From the NCBI RefSeq assembly GCF_029392315.1, contig NZ_CP113939.1:1860001-1924000 (forward strand): 64,000 nucleotides of DNA, written 5' to 3'. Shown here piece after piece: positions 26,696 through 35,849 of this stretch; position 1 is the stretch's first letter; each line of letters begins with the position of its first letter. The DNA is from Bifidobacterium sp. ESL0690 (GTDB lineage Bacteria; Actinomycetota; Actinomycetes; Actinomycetales; Bifidobacteriaceae). The notes under the pieces are model-generated. The model was not told the origin of the DNA. It worked only from the letters and a program-made list of their open reading frames with translations, and made no database searches. Both the position numbers and the translations under genes were made by a program.

Positions 26696-28201
26696 TCACC
26701 AGAAACGGCTCGGCGTGCGGGAGAAAGTGGAGGCGCCATCCTTGCTGCGCGCGTAGGAAAGGTGCAGCGAATCCTCGGCACGGGTGACAGCCACGTAGAA
26801 AAGCCGGCGTTCCTCTTCCAAAGCCTCCCCCGGCGCGGGAGAACCGTACGGCAGCAGCCCTTCCGAACAGCCGATGATGAAGACATGCTTGAATTCCAGG
26901 CCCTTCGCCGCGTGAATCGACGAGATCATGACGCCAGGCTCGCGCCTGCTTGCCAAAATTTCCATGGCTTCGCGGCGGCTCTCATTATTGTCTTCAAGCA
27001 CCGTGTCCTGCCCGCTGGCATCGCGACGCGTACGATACGCAATCCCCTGTGCTTTCAAGGCCTTGCAGACCACCTGCTGCTGGGCGTTAAGCCGCGTCAA
27101 CACCGCACATTGCGAAGGTTTCGCACCTTCGGCTATGAATTGAGCGATACGCTTGGCCACGCCTTGGGCCTCCTCTTCGTCGCTTTCGTATGCGGTTTTC
27201 ACCACGCGCATGCCCTCGTCTTTGCTTCTTGCTGAAACCAGACGCAGGTATTGGTCTCGGTCGGGCGCGGCGGCGAGCACGCGGTTGGCCATCGAAACGA
27301 CCTGAGGGGTGGAGCGGTAATCGGTATTGAGATTGACGTCAGCGGAAAGCTTACCGAACTCCCCCACGAAATTGAGCAGGTCGTAGCTCGAGGCCCCCGC
27401 GAAGGAATAAATCGTCTGGGCCGGGTCGCCCACCACGCACACGTTGCGGTTATCGCCTCCGAGCCACAGGTCCATCAGGCGGTGCTGCAGCGGCGAGACA
27501 TCCTGGTATTCGTCGACGGTGAGCCAGCCGATGGACTGCCTGATCTGCGCGGCCTGTTCGTCGAAAGCCTCAAGCACGTGGCAGCACAAAAGCAGAATAT
27601 CGTTGAAATCCATCTCGCCGCGCGAAGTTTTCTCTTGCTCGTAAGCGGTGTAAACGTCCGTGAAACGTTGCGGGGCCAGCTCTGCTGGAGGCAGGCGATG
27701 CGCGGCCGCGCAGACCCGCTCATAATCTTCCGGAGCAACGAGCGAGACCTTCGCCCAGTTGATTTCGGCAAGCAGATTACGCCTGGCGATTCCATCGTAT
27801 TCGTCGGTTCCAGTGGCGCGTTTAAGCGCCCGGGCCATGATCTCCTGCGCATCTTCGATGACGTGCGGGAACGGGGCGACGCTCACGTCGTACCAAACGC
27901 GACGCAACTGGTGCAATGCGGCGGAATGGAAGGTGGCGGCGGTGACCTTGTCGCCCACGCCGAGCGCAGCCAGACGTTGCTTCATCTCGTCGGCGGCCTT
28001 CACCGAAAACGTCACCGCGAGCGCGCGACTTGCATCCCACTCGCCTTTGGCACACGCGTAGGCGATGCGCCGGGTGACGGTGCGCGTCTTGCCCGCGCCG
28101 GCTCCCGCGATGATGCGAACCGGGCCGTCGAGGGCCGTGGCGGCAGCACGTTGGGCGTCGTCAAGTCCTTCAAGCATTTCTTGGGCATCGCGGGTGGTCA
28201 T
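26696..28201 (-). CDS. UvrD/PcrA-like superfamily 1 DNA helicase, short form
   Basis: A 501-residue 3'-5' helicase. Motifs in order: Q-type start LDDAQRAAA, Walker A GAGAGKTRTV, motif II DEYQDVSPLQ, motif III VVGDPAQTIYSF, motif IV LNTDYRST, motif V SSIHAAKGLEF, motif VI FYVAVTRAEDSL. It is shorter than UvrD1/PcrA (~750-850) and has no HRDC or Rep-type C-terminal extension; the closest match in my memory is actinobacterial UvrD2-like proteins. ATG at 28201 was chosen from the family start (EMLEGLDDAQ); a longer start at 28291 is possible. It diverges from the APH-fold gene. Confidence 0.9.
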   Translation of the reverse strand: MTTRDAQEMLEGLDDAQRAAATALDGPVRIIAGAGAGKTRTVTRRIAYACAKGEWDASRALAVTFSVKAADEMKQRLAALGVGDKVTAATFHSAALHQLRRVWYDVSVAPFPHVIEDAQEIMARALKRATGTDEYDGIARRNLLAEINWAKVSLVAPEDYERVCAAAHRLPPAELAPQRFTDVYTAYEQEKTSRGEMDFNDILLLCCHVLEAFDEQAAQIRQSIGWLTVDEYQDVSPLQHRLMDLWLGGDNRNVCVVGDPAQTIYSFAGASSYDLLNFVGEFGKLSADVNLNTDYRSTPQVVSMANRVLAAAPDRDQYLRLVSARSKDEGMRVVKTAYESDEEEAQGVAKRIAQFIAEGAKPSQCAVLTRLNAQQQVVCKALKAQGIAYRTRRDASGQDTVLEDNNESRREAMEILASRREPGVMISSIHAAKGLEFKHVFIIGCSEGLLPYGSPAPGEALEEERRLFYVAVTRAEDSLHLSYARSKDGASTFSRTPSRFW

Positions 28202-28291
28202 ATCTGTTATTGTGCCAGCCACACCCGATAGTCTTGCAATCCCTTGAAAGCGCGCAAACTCTAGGACATACGATGTATTAATCTGGTACAT

Positions 28292-30169
28292 GTGACTTTA
28301 CGAAGCAAGTTTATGCTGGCGGCCCTCGCCTCCGCCGCCATGCCGGAGACCTCCATGGCCGGGGTGTGCGAACACAACCGCAGCGACAAGGCCGACAACG
28401 CCGTCGGTATCGATTATGTCGTGGTGCAGGATACCGCAGGACGACGTTACGACGTCTTCGTTTCGAGCGAGCCGAAAGGCAAAAAGCTGCTCGCAGGGCG
28501 TGCGAAAGCCGCGAAAGTCCTCGCCAAATCCCATGAAATGAGCGGTTTGGGCTTCGCCGTGGACCGTGCGTTGGCGTTCAGCGCTGCTGGAACCGGCAGC
28601 CCGACCGGCAAGAATTCGGTATTGGTCACCCCCCATGTGGAAGGCGAGCCACGGCAGCTTGATTTGCTGACCATTCAGGACGCCGCAAGCGTTGGGACGG
28701 CCATCGGCGCCATTCATCGGCAGCGTACCGATTTTTTGACCGAGGCGAAATATCCGGCTTTCACCACCGGGCAGATTCGCGCCCAACTGACCGGCTGGAT
28801 CAAACGTCTGCAGCAGGCTGGCCATGTGCCGCCCGCCATCACTTCCAGCTGGGCTAAAATCATCGAGACCGAAGGCCTTTGGTCTTTCTCCACCACGCTG
28901 ACCCACGGAGGGTTCGCGGACGGCGATTTCCTCTTCACCGACTCCACCATCACACAAGTCGGCAACTGGCAGGATGTGCAGGTCAACGATCCAGCTCGCG
29001 ACTTGGCATGGATATTCGCAAAAATGGATGAATCTCATCGCAACTCGTTGATGAACGCCTACGGCGCGATGATGGGCTCGCGCATCGACGACCTCATCCT
29101 GCTTCGCGCCAACCTTTGGCTGCAGATGGAGCAGGTAGGCGATTTCATCGAAGCGCTCGGGCGCGCGGACAATACCAAGATCCTGCAGTTCAAGGCGCAG
29201 GTGGAGCATCTGGCGCATCAGCTCACCGTCGTGGCCAACAAAGCCGCAGGCGCCGCCACCGCCGCTTCGGCGGTCGTTCCGCCGAAAGACGACAAAGTCT
29301 CTTCCGCTTCGGGGCGCAGGAATGCGCGACGTGCCGAAGAAGAAGAGGAAGACGACGACAAAACCGGTTCCGCCGAAGTCACCAAATTGGTGAACTTGAG
29401 CGACAGCACCGCGGATTGCCCGGTGCATTTCAAGCCCGCCACCTCAGACGTATCCGAAGATGACGACGATCGCACCGACGACAAGAAGCCCGTCGCGCAA
29501 TCCAAGCCTCTCTATGCCAACATGCCCAATCCTTCCTCTTCCGCCACGCTTGTTTTAAGCGAAGCCGAGAAACAGGCCAGGGCCGAGGATGAGGGCATCG
29601 AAACCGATGCCGACGAGGCCTCAGAAAGTTCAGAACGCACCGAGCGTGCCGACAGCGAAAGCCGGTCCGGAGCAAAGCCGGAAGAGGACGAGGACGAAAC
29701 CGGGGAACGCAAGGTTTCTTGGCACGTCCAGTATTCCGAAGAAGACGACGCCTATGGTGAGGCTGCGAAGAAGGGCAATGTCGACCGGGACGCGCCCACG
29801 ACGCTGATTCCTCTGCTCGAGCAGGAGCAGCAAGCCTTGCACGACGCCGAGATGGGGCTTGAAGAAGTCGAGGAAAAGGCGGAGAAGGAACGCGCTGCTT
29901 CACGAACCAACATCAACGCCCAGAGCGAAGACGACGAAGATGGGTTGGATTCCGAAATCGTCAATGAACTCGATGACGCGGCCGAACAGGACGACGCGAG
30001 CAAGGACGATGATACGGAAGCCAAGGAAAGCGTATCTTCTGCCGTCGAAACCGATGACGCGGATTCCAGCGATGACAACGAGACCGACGATACCAACTCC
30101 GACATCTCCGACACCGCCAAAACCTCGCTCTCGAGCAAAGACGGCAAGGAACAAGACACTTCCGACTGA
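28292..30169 (+). CDS. APH-fold phosphotransferase-like protein, catalytic motifs degraded
   Basis: A 625-residue protein. Residues ~1-310 have the aminoglycoside/macrolide phosphotransferase fold. The catalytic loop, normally HGDxxxxN, reads HGGFADGD from H205, and the metal-binding Asp of the next motif is Asn (GNWQDVQVNDPARDLAW, N225). Both key acidic positions are therefore lost, so it may be a pseudokinase. The second half (~310-625) is extremely acidic, Ser/Asp/Glu-rich and disordered. GTG start. Its place next to a UvrD-like helicase is conserved in related genomes as I recall. Antibiotic resistance is unlikely. Confidence 0.8.
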   Translation: MTLRSKFMLAALASAAMPETSMAGVCEHNRSDKADNAVGIDYVVVQDTAGRRYDVFVSSEPKGKKLLAGRAKAAKVLAKSHEMSGLGFAVDRALAFSAAGTGSPTGKNSVLVTPHVEGEPRQLDLLTIQDAASVGTAIGAIHRQRTDFLTEAKYPAFTTGQIRAQLTGWIKRLQQAGHVPPAITSSWAKIIETEGLWSFSTTLTHGGFADGDFLFTDSTITQVGNWQDVQVNDPARDLAWIFAKMDESHRNSLMNAYGAMMGSRIDDLILLRANLWLQMEQVGDFIEALGRADNTKILQFKAQVEHLAHQLTVVANKAAGAATAASAVVPPKDDKVSSASGRRNARRAEEEEEDDDKTGSAEVTKLVNLSDSTADCPVHFKPATSDVSEDDDDRTDDKKPVAQSKPLYANMPNPSSSATLVLSEAEKQARAEDEGIETDADEASESSERTERADSESRSGAKPEEDEDETGERKVSWHVQYSEEDDAYGEAAKKGNVDRDAPTTLIPLLEQEQQALHDAEMGLEEVEEKAEKERAASRTNINAQSEDDEDGLDSEIVNELDDAAEQDDASKDDDTEAKESVSSAVETDDADSSDDNETDDTNSDISDTAKTSLSSKDGKEQDTSD

Positions 30170-30339
30170 GGCAGAATCGGTTCCATCTCACCGATTTCGC
30201 CCACAGAGACGAAAGACGAAACCGATTCGGCCTGTTCCCCCGCCAGTGGACAAGCGCGCCAATCCTAGCCAGAAGCGTAATGACCAGCCTTCGGGCACAA
30301 TAAAACCTAAGAACCATTCAAACACGAAAGAGGTAACAC

Positions 30340-30564
30340 ATGGATGTCGAACTCGGAATTCAGAACGTGGCACGTCCGGTCAATTTCACGACCGAGCAGA
30401 GCGCCGATGAAGTCAGCCGCGCCATTTCGGATGCAGTGACGAAGGGCGAACCAATCGATTTGGTCGACGACAAGGACCGCCACATCATGGTGCCAGCCGG
30501 CGCCTTGGGCTATGCCATCATCGGTTCGGAAACCAAACACGCCGTCGGCTTCGGAGCTCTTTAG
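30340..30564 (+). CDS. DUF3107 family protein
   Basis: A 74-residue actinobacterial protein of unknown function. It starts with VELGIQNVARP, followed by a helix (SADEVSRAISDAV) and strands around DKDRHIMVPAGALGYAIIG, which is the DUF3107 pattern. The ATG has GAAAGAGGT upstream. It is followed by a strong terminator. Confidence 0.9.
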   Translation: MDVELGIQNVARPVNFTTEQSADEVSRAISDAVTKGEPIDLVDDKDRHIMVPAGALGYAIIGSETKHAVGFGAL

Positions 30565-30616
30565 ACACACCAGCCGCAAATATATAATTACGCTTGCGGA
30601 ATAATATTTATCGATA

Positions 30617-30660
30617 ATGCCCAGCCTCTCGCGACACAATTCACGAGCTGGGTATTTTTC
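30617..30660. terminator. Rho-independent terminator after DUF3107
   Basis: The stem ATGCCCAGC / GCTGGGTAT (one G-T pair) with an inner CTCTCG/CGAG extension is followed by TTTTTC on the plus strand. It ends the DUF3107 transcript and may also serve the convergent PHP gene. Confidence 0.8.
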
Positions 30661-30843
30661 ATTTTCCAAAGATGTTTTCTAGGCCAACCCGGCTATTTTC
30701 ACAACGATATTGCATTGCCGAAATCAATTATCAGAATGGCGATTTACCGCCCAGAAAAGTTTCCGGTGAACACGCAGCAACAAGCCCAGAGCTTTGCCCA
30801 GTTCTGCCCGGCCCAGCTCAATTCAGTCCTACTTAGCCCAAGC

Positions 30844-31728
30844 TCAGGAAACCAGCGGAATGGCCCCGCGCTGCACAATTTGCGCCACGACGCTGTCAGC
30901 GGTCAGATTCTCCCCCAGCTTGTTGGGCTTGCCGTCCCCGTGCCAATCCGAACCACCCGTAACGAGCAGGCCAAGTTCGCGCGCAAGACCCAGCAGACGC
31001 TTGCGATCTTCGGCGCCATTGCCGCGATGCCAGACCTCAAGGCCACCCAGCCCCGCCGCGGCCAACTCACGAATCTGGAAGTCGGAAAGCAAAACCTTGT
31101 TGCGGCTGTAATCCGCAGGATGCGCAACGACACTCACCCCGCCGGCCTGCCGCACGACTTCAACGACCTGCAAAGCACTCGGCGAAGGCGTCGGTATGTA
31201 ATACTTACTCGAAGAGGAAATAGCTCCGGCAAAGGCCTCGGAACGCGTGTGATAGAAACCCGCCGCCACCAGCGCATCGGCCATATGCGGCCTGCCCACC
31301 GTCGTCTCGTCGCCTTTTTTGGTTTGATTCATCACGTCGTTCCACGTAATAGGAAAATCCTTCGACAGACGCGATACCATGTGCTTCGCCCGCTCGATAC
31401 GCGCCGCACGCGTGGAGGAAAACAGGTTCACAATACCCTCGTCTTGCGGGTCATACTGATAAGCCAGCATGTGCACCGAAACGCGATGGTCCTGAGCGGT
31501 GATCTCGCTGCCCCGCAGCAACGGAAAACCGCGACTCTCAGCGGCTTTTTGAGCATCACCCCATCCTGCGGTGGTATCATGGTCTGTGATTGCGATACCA
31601 TGCAGGCCGTTAGCTTTTGCAAGGTCAACAAGTTCGGCAGGGGTCTTGGTACCATCGGAAAAGACCGTATGACAGTGAAGGTCCCAGCCGGAAACCGGAC
31701 CGCAATCGTTATATTCGTCGCTAGTCAT
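30844..31728 (-). CDS. PHP-domain metal-dependent phosphoesterase
   Basis: A 294-residue cytoplasmic enzyme of the PHP family. Metal-binding motifs are DLHCHTVFSDGT at the N-terminus, ITDHDTT, GSEIT, VVAHPAD and GGSDWHG near the C-terminus. Relatives hydrolyse nucleoside 3',5'-bisphosphates or short RNA ends (RNase AM/YciV type), a plausible activity here. It diverges from the VKOR-family gene with ~70 bases between starts. Confidence 0.9.
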   Translation of the reverse strand: MTSDEYNDCGPVSGWDLHCHTVFSDGTKTPAELVDLAKANGLHGIAITDHDTTAGWGDAQKAAESRGFPLLRGSEITAQDHRVSVHMLAYQYDPQDEGIVNLFSSTRAARIERAKHMVSRLSKDFPITWNDVMNQTKKGDETTVGRPHMADALVAAGFYHTRSEAFAGAISSSSKYYIPTPSPSALQVVEVVRQAGGVSVVAHPADYSRNKVLLSDFQIRELAAAGLGGLEVWHRGNGAEDRKRLLGLARELGLLVTGGSDWHGDGKPNKLGENLTADSVVAQIVQRGAIPLVS

Positions 31729-31796
31729 AGACCTATCGTAGGCCTATGAGCCCGACAGCCTATGGAATGTTAGGGGAAAAGAAAGCAGGGATATGC

Positions 31797-32507
31797 ATGT
31801 CGACTAAACACAGCGCCGCCGCCGTGAGGAGCATGGAAAGTGGGCCGAGAGACCCGAACGGTCAGCTGCCCCCTAACTTGAACGAAAGCCGGGAACCCAC
31901 CGGATTCTTCCACGGGCCCATCTGGAATTACGGCATGATGTGCTTGGGCGCAGGCGTCGGCCTGTTCGCCTCGCTGATGCTGGCCGCCGATACGCTGAAA
32001 CTGGCGCGTAACCCCAACAAGGCGTTGGGTTGCGACGTGAACTCCGTGCTTTCCTGCTCCACCGTCGCCGAATCCTGGCAGGCTGAAATCATCAAGTTCG
32101 GCGGGCTCAGCTTCCCGAACGCGTTCTTCGGCATCTGCTTCTATTCCGTCTTCGTCACCGTAGCCGTGGTGGGCGCCTGCAACGTCAAGCTTCCCTACTG
32201 GTTCTCCATGGCAGCCTGGTGGGGCGGTGTGGCCGCGATTTCCTACGCTTACTGGCTGATGAGCCAGTCCATGTTCGTCATCAAGGCGCTTTGCCCCTGG
32301 TGCATGACCATGATGTTCGCCACGACGATTATGTTCATGGCGCTAACACATGCGACGGTTACGGTGCAGAAGATACCGCGGAAACACTGGCGCAAGGGGC
32401 TCAATACCTACTACCGCATGCGCTACGACTGGATGGTCAACATCGTCTGGATCTTCGCCATCATCGCGCTGATCTTCGTCAAGGAAGGCGCCGCGATCTT
32501 CGCCTGA
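31797..32507 (+). CDS. Vitamin K epoxide reductase (VKOR) family thiol oxidoreductase
   Basis: A 236-residue membrane protein with about five helices. It carries the VKOR cysteines: a first pair in GCDVNSVLSCS and the active CPWC in LCPWCMTMM. The family recycles a quinone-linked disulfide generator for envelope protein oxidation, in place of DsbB. No DsbA partner is encoded in this window. ATG at 31797 has GCAGGGA upstream; an in-frame ATG at 31746 has no ribosome binding site. A terminator follows the stop. Confidence 0.92.
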   Translation: MSTKHSAAAVRSMESGPRDPNGQLPPNLNESREPTGFFHGPIWNYGMMCLGAGVGLFASLMLAADTLKLARNPNKALGCDVNSVLSCSTVAESWQAEIIKFGGLSFPNAFFGICFYSVFVTVAVVGACNVKLPYWFSMAAWWGGVAAISYAYWLMSQSMFVIKALCPWCMTMMFATTIMFMALTHATVTVQKIPRKHWRKGLNTYYRMRYDWMVNIVWIFAIIALIFVKEGAAIFA

Positions 32508-32528
32508 GTGTTTGACAAACCTTTAAAA

Positions 32529-32570
32529 GAAACCCGCACGTTCGTCACGATAGACGGCCATGCGGGTTTC
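32529..32570. terminator. Bidirectional terminator, VKOR / dapF
   Basis: The 10-bp stem GAAACCCGCA / TGCGGGTTTC with a 22-base loop is flanked by A-rich and T-rich sequence, between two convergent genes. Confidence 0.88.
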
Positions 32571-32628
32571 TTTGTTTGCTGCTGATAACGACACTGATCA
32601 GTCGTACGGATTGAGCCTTTACAACCAC

Positions 32629-33534
32629 TTATTTCTCAAGCAGTTCGATTTTCGCCACGATGACCGCCGCACCGGTAAGCAGCACATCCTCATCGCTGAC
32701 GTCGACATGCACCAGGCCGCCACGAATGCTGATATCCCAATGGCTCACACCGGTCTTCGCCCTCAACGTCACTGCCGTGGCGCCAAGTCCGGTACCGCAG
32801 GAAAGCGTTTCGCCACATCCTCGTTCGTTCACGCGCATGGTGGCACGGCCCGTGTCGGCGGCTTTGTCACAAGCGTCGATGCGTACAAATTCGGCGTTCT
32901 GGTCGGTCTCGATCATTGGGCTTACCACGGGCTTGACGATGAGGTTCAAATCCTCGACGGCAGGCAGTGCGGCCTTGCCATCCTCCAGAATGGAGACGAC
33001 ATGGGGATTGCCCATATCCACGAACGTTCCGGCAGCCTCACCGTCAGTTCCCGGAATAGTAACCTTGTAGGTATCCAACTCCCCGATTTTGCCGGCACCA
33101 AGACTCACTTGAAACACGTCGTCGCCGTAAGGCTCAAGCGCTCCCAGCGAGCGCAGTGTCTTGGCCCCGGCCCGTGTGCCGAGCTTGAAAGGCGCACCGC
33201 CGGGAACATCCGCTATACCGGCACGCTGAGCAAGCAACGTCGTCACCCGTGTCCCGTTGCCGCACATCTCCGCAAGAGTTCCGTCGGCATTGCGGTAATC
33301 CATGAACCAATCGGCCCCGCCCTCGCGGCATTGCTCGGCCGCAACTGCCGAAAGGTCGCTGACATATTCCGGCTTGGTCAGGCGGATCAGACCGTCGGCA
33401 CCGATGCCGAAATGCCGGTCGCAGATATGGCGAACCTCGTCGGCAGTCGGCTCAAGCTTGCCCTCGAGGTCGATATAGATGACGAAATCGTTGCCGGTGC
33501 CATGCCCTTTATAGACGAATTGCGGAAGACTCAT
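32629..33534 (-). CDS. dapF: Diaminopimelate epimerase
   Basis: A ~301-residue enzyme that converts LL- to meso-diaminopimelate for lysine and peptidoglycan synthesis. Both active-site cysteines are present: AEMCGNGTR and GETLSCGTG. The N-terminal KGHGTGNDFV block is typical. ATG at 33534 fits the family start; an upstream ATG at 33561 would add 9 residues and has no better ribosome binding site. It is divergent from murI, so two cell-wall precursor genes share one intergenic region. Confidence 0.95.
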   Translation of the reverse strand: MSLPQFVYKGHGTGNDFVIYIDLEGKLEPTADEVRHICDRHFGIGADGLIRLTKPEYVSDLSAVAAEQCREGGADWFMDYRNADGTLAEMCGNGTRVTTLLAQRAGIADVPGGAPFKLGTRAGAKTLRSLGALEPYGDDVFQVSLGAGKIGELDTYKVTIPGTDGEAAGTFVDMGNPHVVSILEDGKAALPAVEDLNLIVKPVVSPMIETDQNAEFVRIDACDKAADTGRATMRVNERGCGETLSCGTGLGATAVTLRAKTGVSHWDISIRGGLVHVDVSDEDVLLTGAAVIVAKIELLEK

Positions 33535-33771
33535 AACAGACAAGTCTACCTGCTCCCGCACCTCATGCCGAGAACCGAGATATAAAACAGCAATGAAAAC
33601 AATAATAATAATTCGTAAGTAGATGGCTTTCGGATTACCGGTGGAACGAAATCACTTCAGTCGGCGCAGTTGCCTATCGTGTGGATGTTCGCTCAAGCCA
33701 GTACGATACAAGAGCAAAATCGCTAAGCTTACAATCAGACTGGTTGAAAAATCGCGGTGAAAGAGGACGGC

Positions 33772-34548
33772 ATGGCATTAAACGCTCCCATTGGCGTGTT
33801 CGATTCGGGGCTGGGCGGCATCTCCGTTGTGCGCGAAATCCGCAGGGAAATGCCGAACGAACGCATCATCTATTTCGGCGACTCCGCCAACGCACCATAC
33901 GGCACCAAAACCCCGGAAGAAGTGCGCAAACTTTCGTTTGATATCGTCGAGCGATTCGTCGCCATGGGCGTCAAGGCCATCGTCATTGCCTGCAACACCG
34001 CCACTTCAGCCGCCGTCAACGATCTGCGGGCCACCTACGACCTGCCTATCATCAGCATGGAACCGGCACTTAAAGTGGCCTGCGACCGAGGGCACGGAAA
34101 GCCACAGCAGGTCATCGTCGCCGCTACCCCATTGACACTGCGCGAGAAGAAATTCACCGCGTTGATGCAGCGTTTCAGCGCCACCAATACCATCTATCGC
34201 CAGCCTTGCCCCGACCTGGTGGAAATCGTGGAGCACGACCAACTTGAAGACCACAATCTCGTGATGCGTACGCTGCACCGTTATTTCGATAGCTACGACC
34301 TCGATACCATCGATTCGGTGGTGCTGGGCTGCACGCATTTCGTCTTCTATCGCGATTATTTCCGCGAGCTGCTCCCCGCCTCCACCGCCATCATCGACGG
34401 CAACGAAGGCACCGCCCACCGCCTGCACGACCTCCTCGCCGCCTCGGACGCCCTGGCTGCCCCCGATGCCCAAGGCAGCGTCACGCTCGAAAACTCTGAC
34501 ACGAGTGCCCGCATGGCCGTCCTGGCCGCCAAGCGCCTCAATGCGTAA
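33772..34548 (+). CDS. murI: Glutamate racemase
   Basis: A 258-residue enzyme making D-glutamate for peptidoglycan. It has [10 protein letters not shown], the catalytic pair C in IACNTATS and C in LGCTHF, and the GDSANAPYG loop. ATG at 33772 has AGAGGA eight bases upstream; a GTG 15 bases before is less likely. Confidence 0.96.
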   Translation: MALNAPIGVFDSGLGGISVVREIRREMPNERIIYFGDSANAPYGTKTPEEVRKLSFDIVERFVAMGVKAIVIACNTATSAAVNDLRATYDLPIISMEPALKVACDRGHGKPQQVIVAATPLTLREKKFTALMQRFSATNTIYRQPCPDLVEIVEHDQLEDHNLVMRTLHRYFDSYDLDTIDSVVLGCTHFVFYRDYFRELLPASTAIIDGNEGTAHRLHDLLAASDALAAPDAQGSVTLENSDTSARMAVLAAKRLNA

Positions 34549-34723
34549 CTTTATCGGAGAAAACCGATCTCATAAACCCTTGCAGGCTTTCTTAGCCAAT
34601 AAGAATTCGTCACCAAATCATCCTTTGTATGTCTTCAACCAGCATCGAAATAATGTCCGTAAGGCAGACGTATGCTCGGTTAACTATAGATAGTGACTTC
34701 GGCTCCAAAGGAAAGGTGAGACG

Positions 34724-35569
34724 ATGACGAGAACTGCTTTGATCGATGTTGGCGGGGGCTTCCGTTCCATCTACGGCGCCGGTGTGATGGACCGGCTCAT
34801 GGACTTGGGCATCACCGTTGACAAGTGCTACGGCGTCTCCGCAGGCAGCGCCAACATGATCTCCTACATTTCCGGCCAGCGCGGACGCACCCACAAGTTC
34901 TATACGGAATACGCCTTCCGCCCCGAATACGCGAGCGCCAACAACTTCTTCAAGCTGCACAATTACGCCAATCTGGACTATATCTACGGCACGCTTTCCA
35001 ATTCGGACGGCGAATACCCGGTGGACTACCCCGCCTTCGCCGCCTCACCCATCGAATTCACCGTGGTGGCCTGCGACGCGCGCAACGGCTACGCCCGCTA
35101 TTTCGACAAGTCGGATGTGCATCAAGACAATTACGACGTGATGAAGGCCTCCAGCGCGGTTCCGGTCGCCTGCGAACCGTATGTCGTTGACGGCATTCCC
35201 TATTACGACGGCGGCATCGCCGATCCGATTCCGGTGCAACTGGCAGCCGACGAGGGCTACGACCGCATCGTGCTCATCCTCACCCACCAGCGCGATTTCG
35301 TGCGCGAGGCCAAGAAGGACGCCGCTCCGGCCGCATTGCTGAAGCGCTCCTACCCCGCTGCCGCGGAACGGCTCAAGAATCGTTATCGTACTTACAACGA
35401 AGAGATGAAAGTGGCTGAGAAACTTGCCGCCGAAGGCAAGGTGCTGATTTTGGCGCCTGATGACCTGTGTGGCCTGGACACGTTGAGCAAGAACGCCGAG
35501 GGTTTGGAGAAGATGTATCAGAAGGGGCTCGACGCGGCCGAGGCCGTGCCGGAATTCCTCACGAACTAA
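34724..35569 (+). CDS. Patatin-like phospholipase family protein
   Basis: A 281-residue cytoplasmic hydrolase of the patatin/RssA type. The oxyanion loop GGGFRSIYGAG, nucleophile motif GVSAGS and catalytic Asp in DGGIADP are intact. Family members are lipid acyl hydrolases; the substrate here is unknown. The ATG has AAAGGAAAGG upstream. It stands alone between murI and a region with inverted repeats. Confidence 0.92.
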   Translation: MTRTALIDVGGGFRSIYGAGVMDRLMDLGITVDKCYGVSAGSANMISYISGQRGRTHKFYTEYAFRPEYASANNFFKLHNYANLDYIYGTLSNSDGEYPVDYPAFAASPIEFTVVACDARNGYARYFDKSDVHQDNYDVMKASSAVPVACEPYVVDGIPYYDGGIADPIPVQLAADEGYDRIVLILTHQRDFVREAKKDAAPAALLKRSYPAAAERLKNRYRTYNEEMKVAEKLAAEGKVLILAPDDLCGLDTLSKNAEGLEKMYQKGLDAAEAVPEFLTN

Positions 35570-35849
35570 TCGGCCGTCGAAACTGGCTTCGTGACTGGTG
35601 CTGGGAAACGGACTCTTATCGCAATTGACATGCCGTTTACCAGCACCAAAGTGTCAAACTGCCGAAAAATAAGTGTTGGGCGGATTCCTCGGGTGAGTGA
35701 GGGGTCCGCCCAGCTTGTTGACACATCCTTGTGCCCTGGTCAAGCTGCCGGATTTGTTGGGCATCTTGGCCGGTACTGCTTAGTATAGTGGATACACCGT
35801 TTGCAACTCACCAGAAAATGGTCTGCCGATTAGCGTATCCGACCTATTT
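35570..35849. other. Intergenic region with several inverted repeats
   Basis: This 280-base gap between convergent genes contains three inverted repeats: TGGTGCTGG[G/T]AAACGG around 35596 and 35632-35647; GGGCGGA/TCCGCCC at 35678-35684 and 35705-35711; and GGATAC/GTATCC near 35791 and 35839. None has a clean U tract. They may be terminators, a structured RNA or a mobile-element remnant. Confidence 0.5.

Noticed and set aside
35570-35849. SRP RNA or tmRNA in the inverted-repeat region
   Set aside because: The GGAAGC tetraloop region of SRP RNA and the tRNA-like ends of tmRNA are absent.
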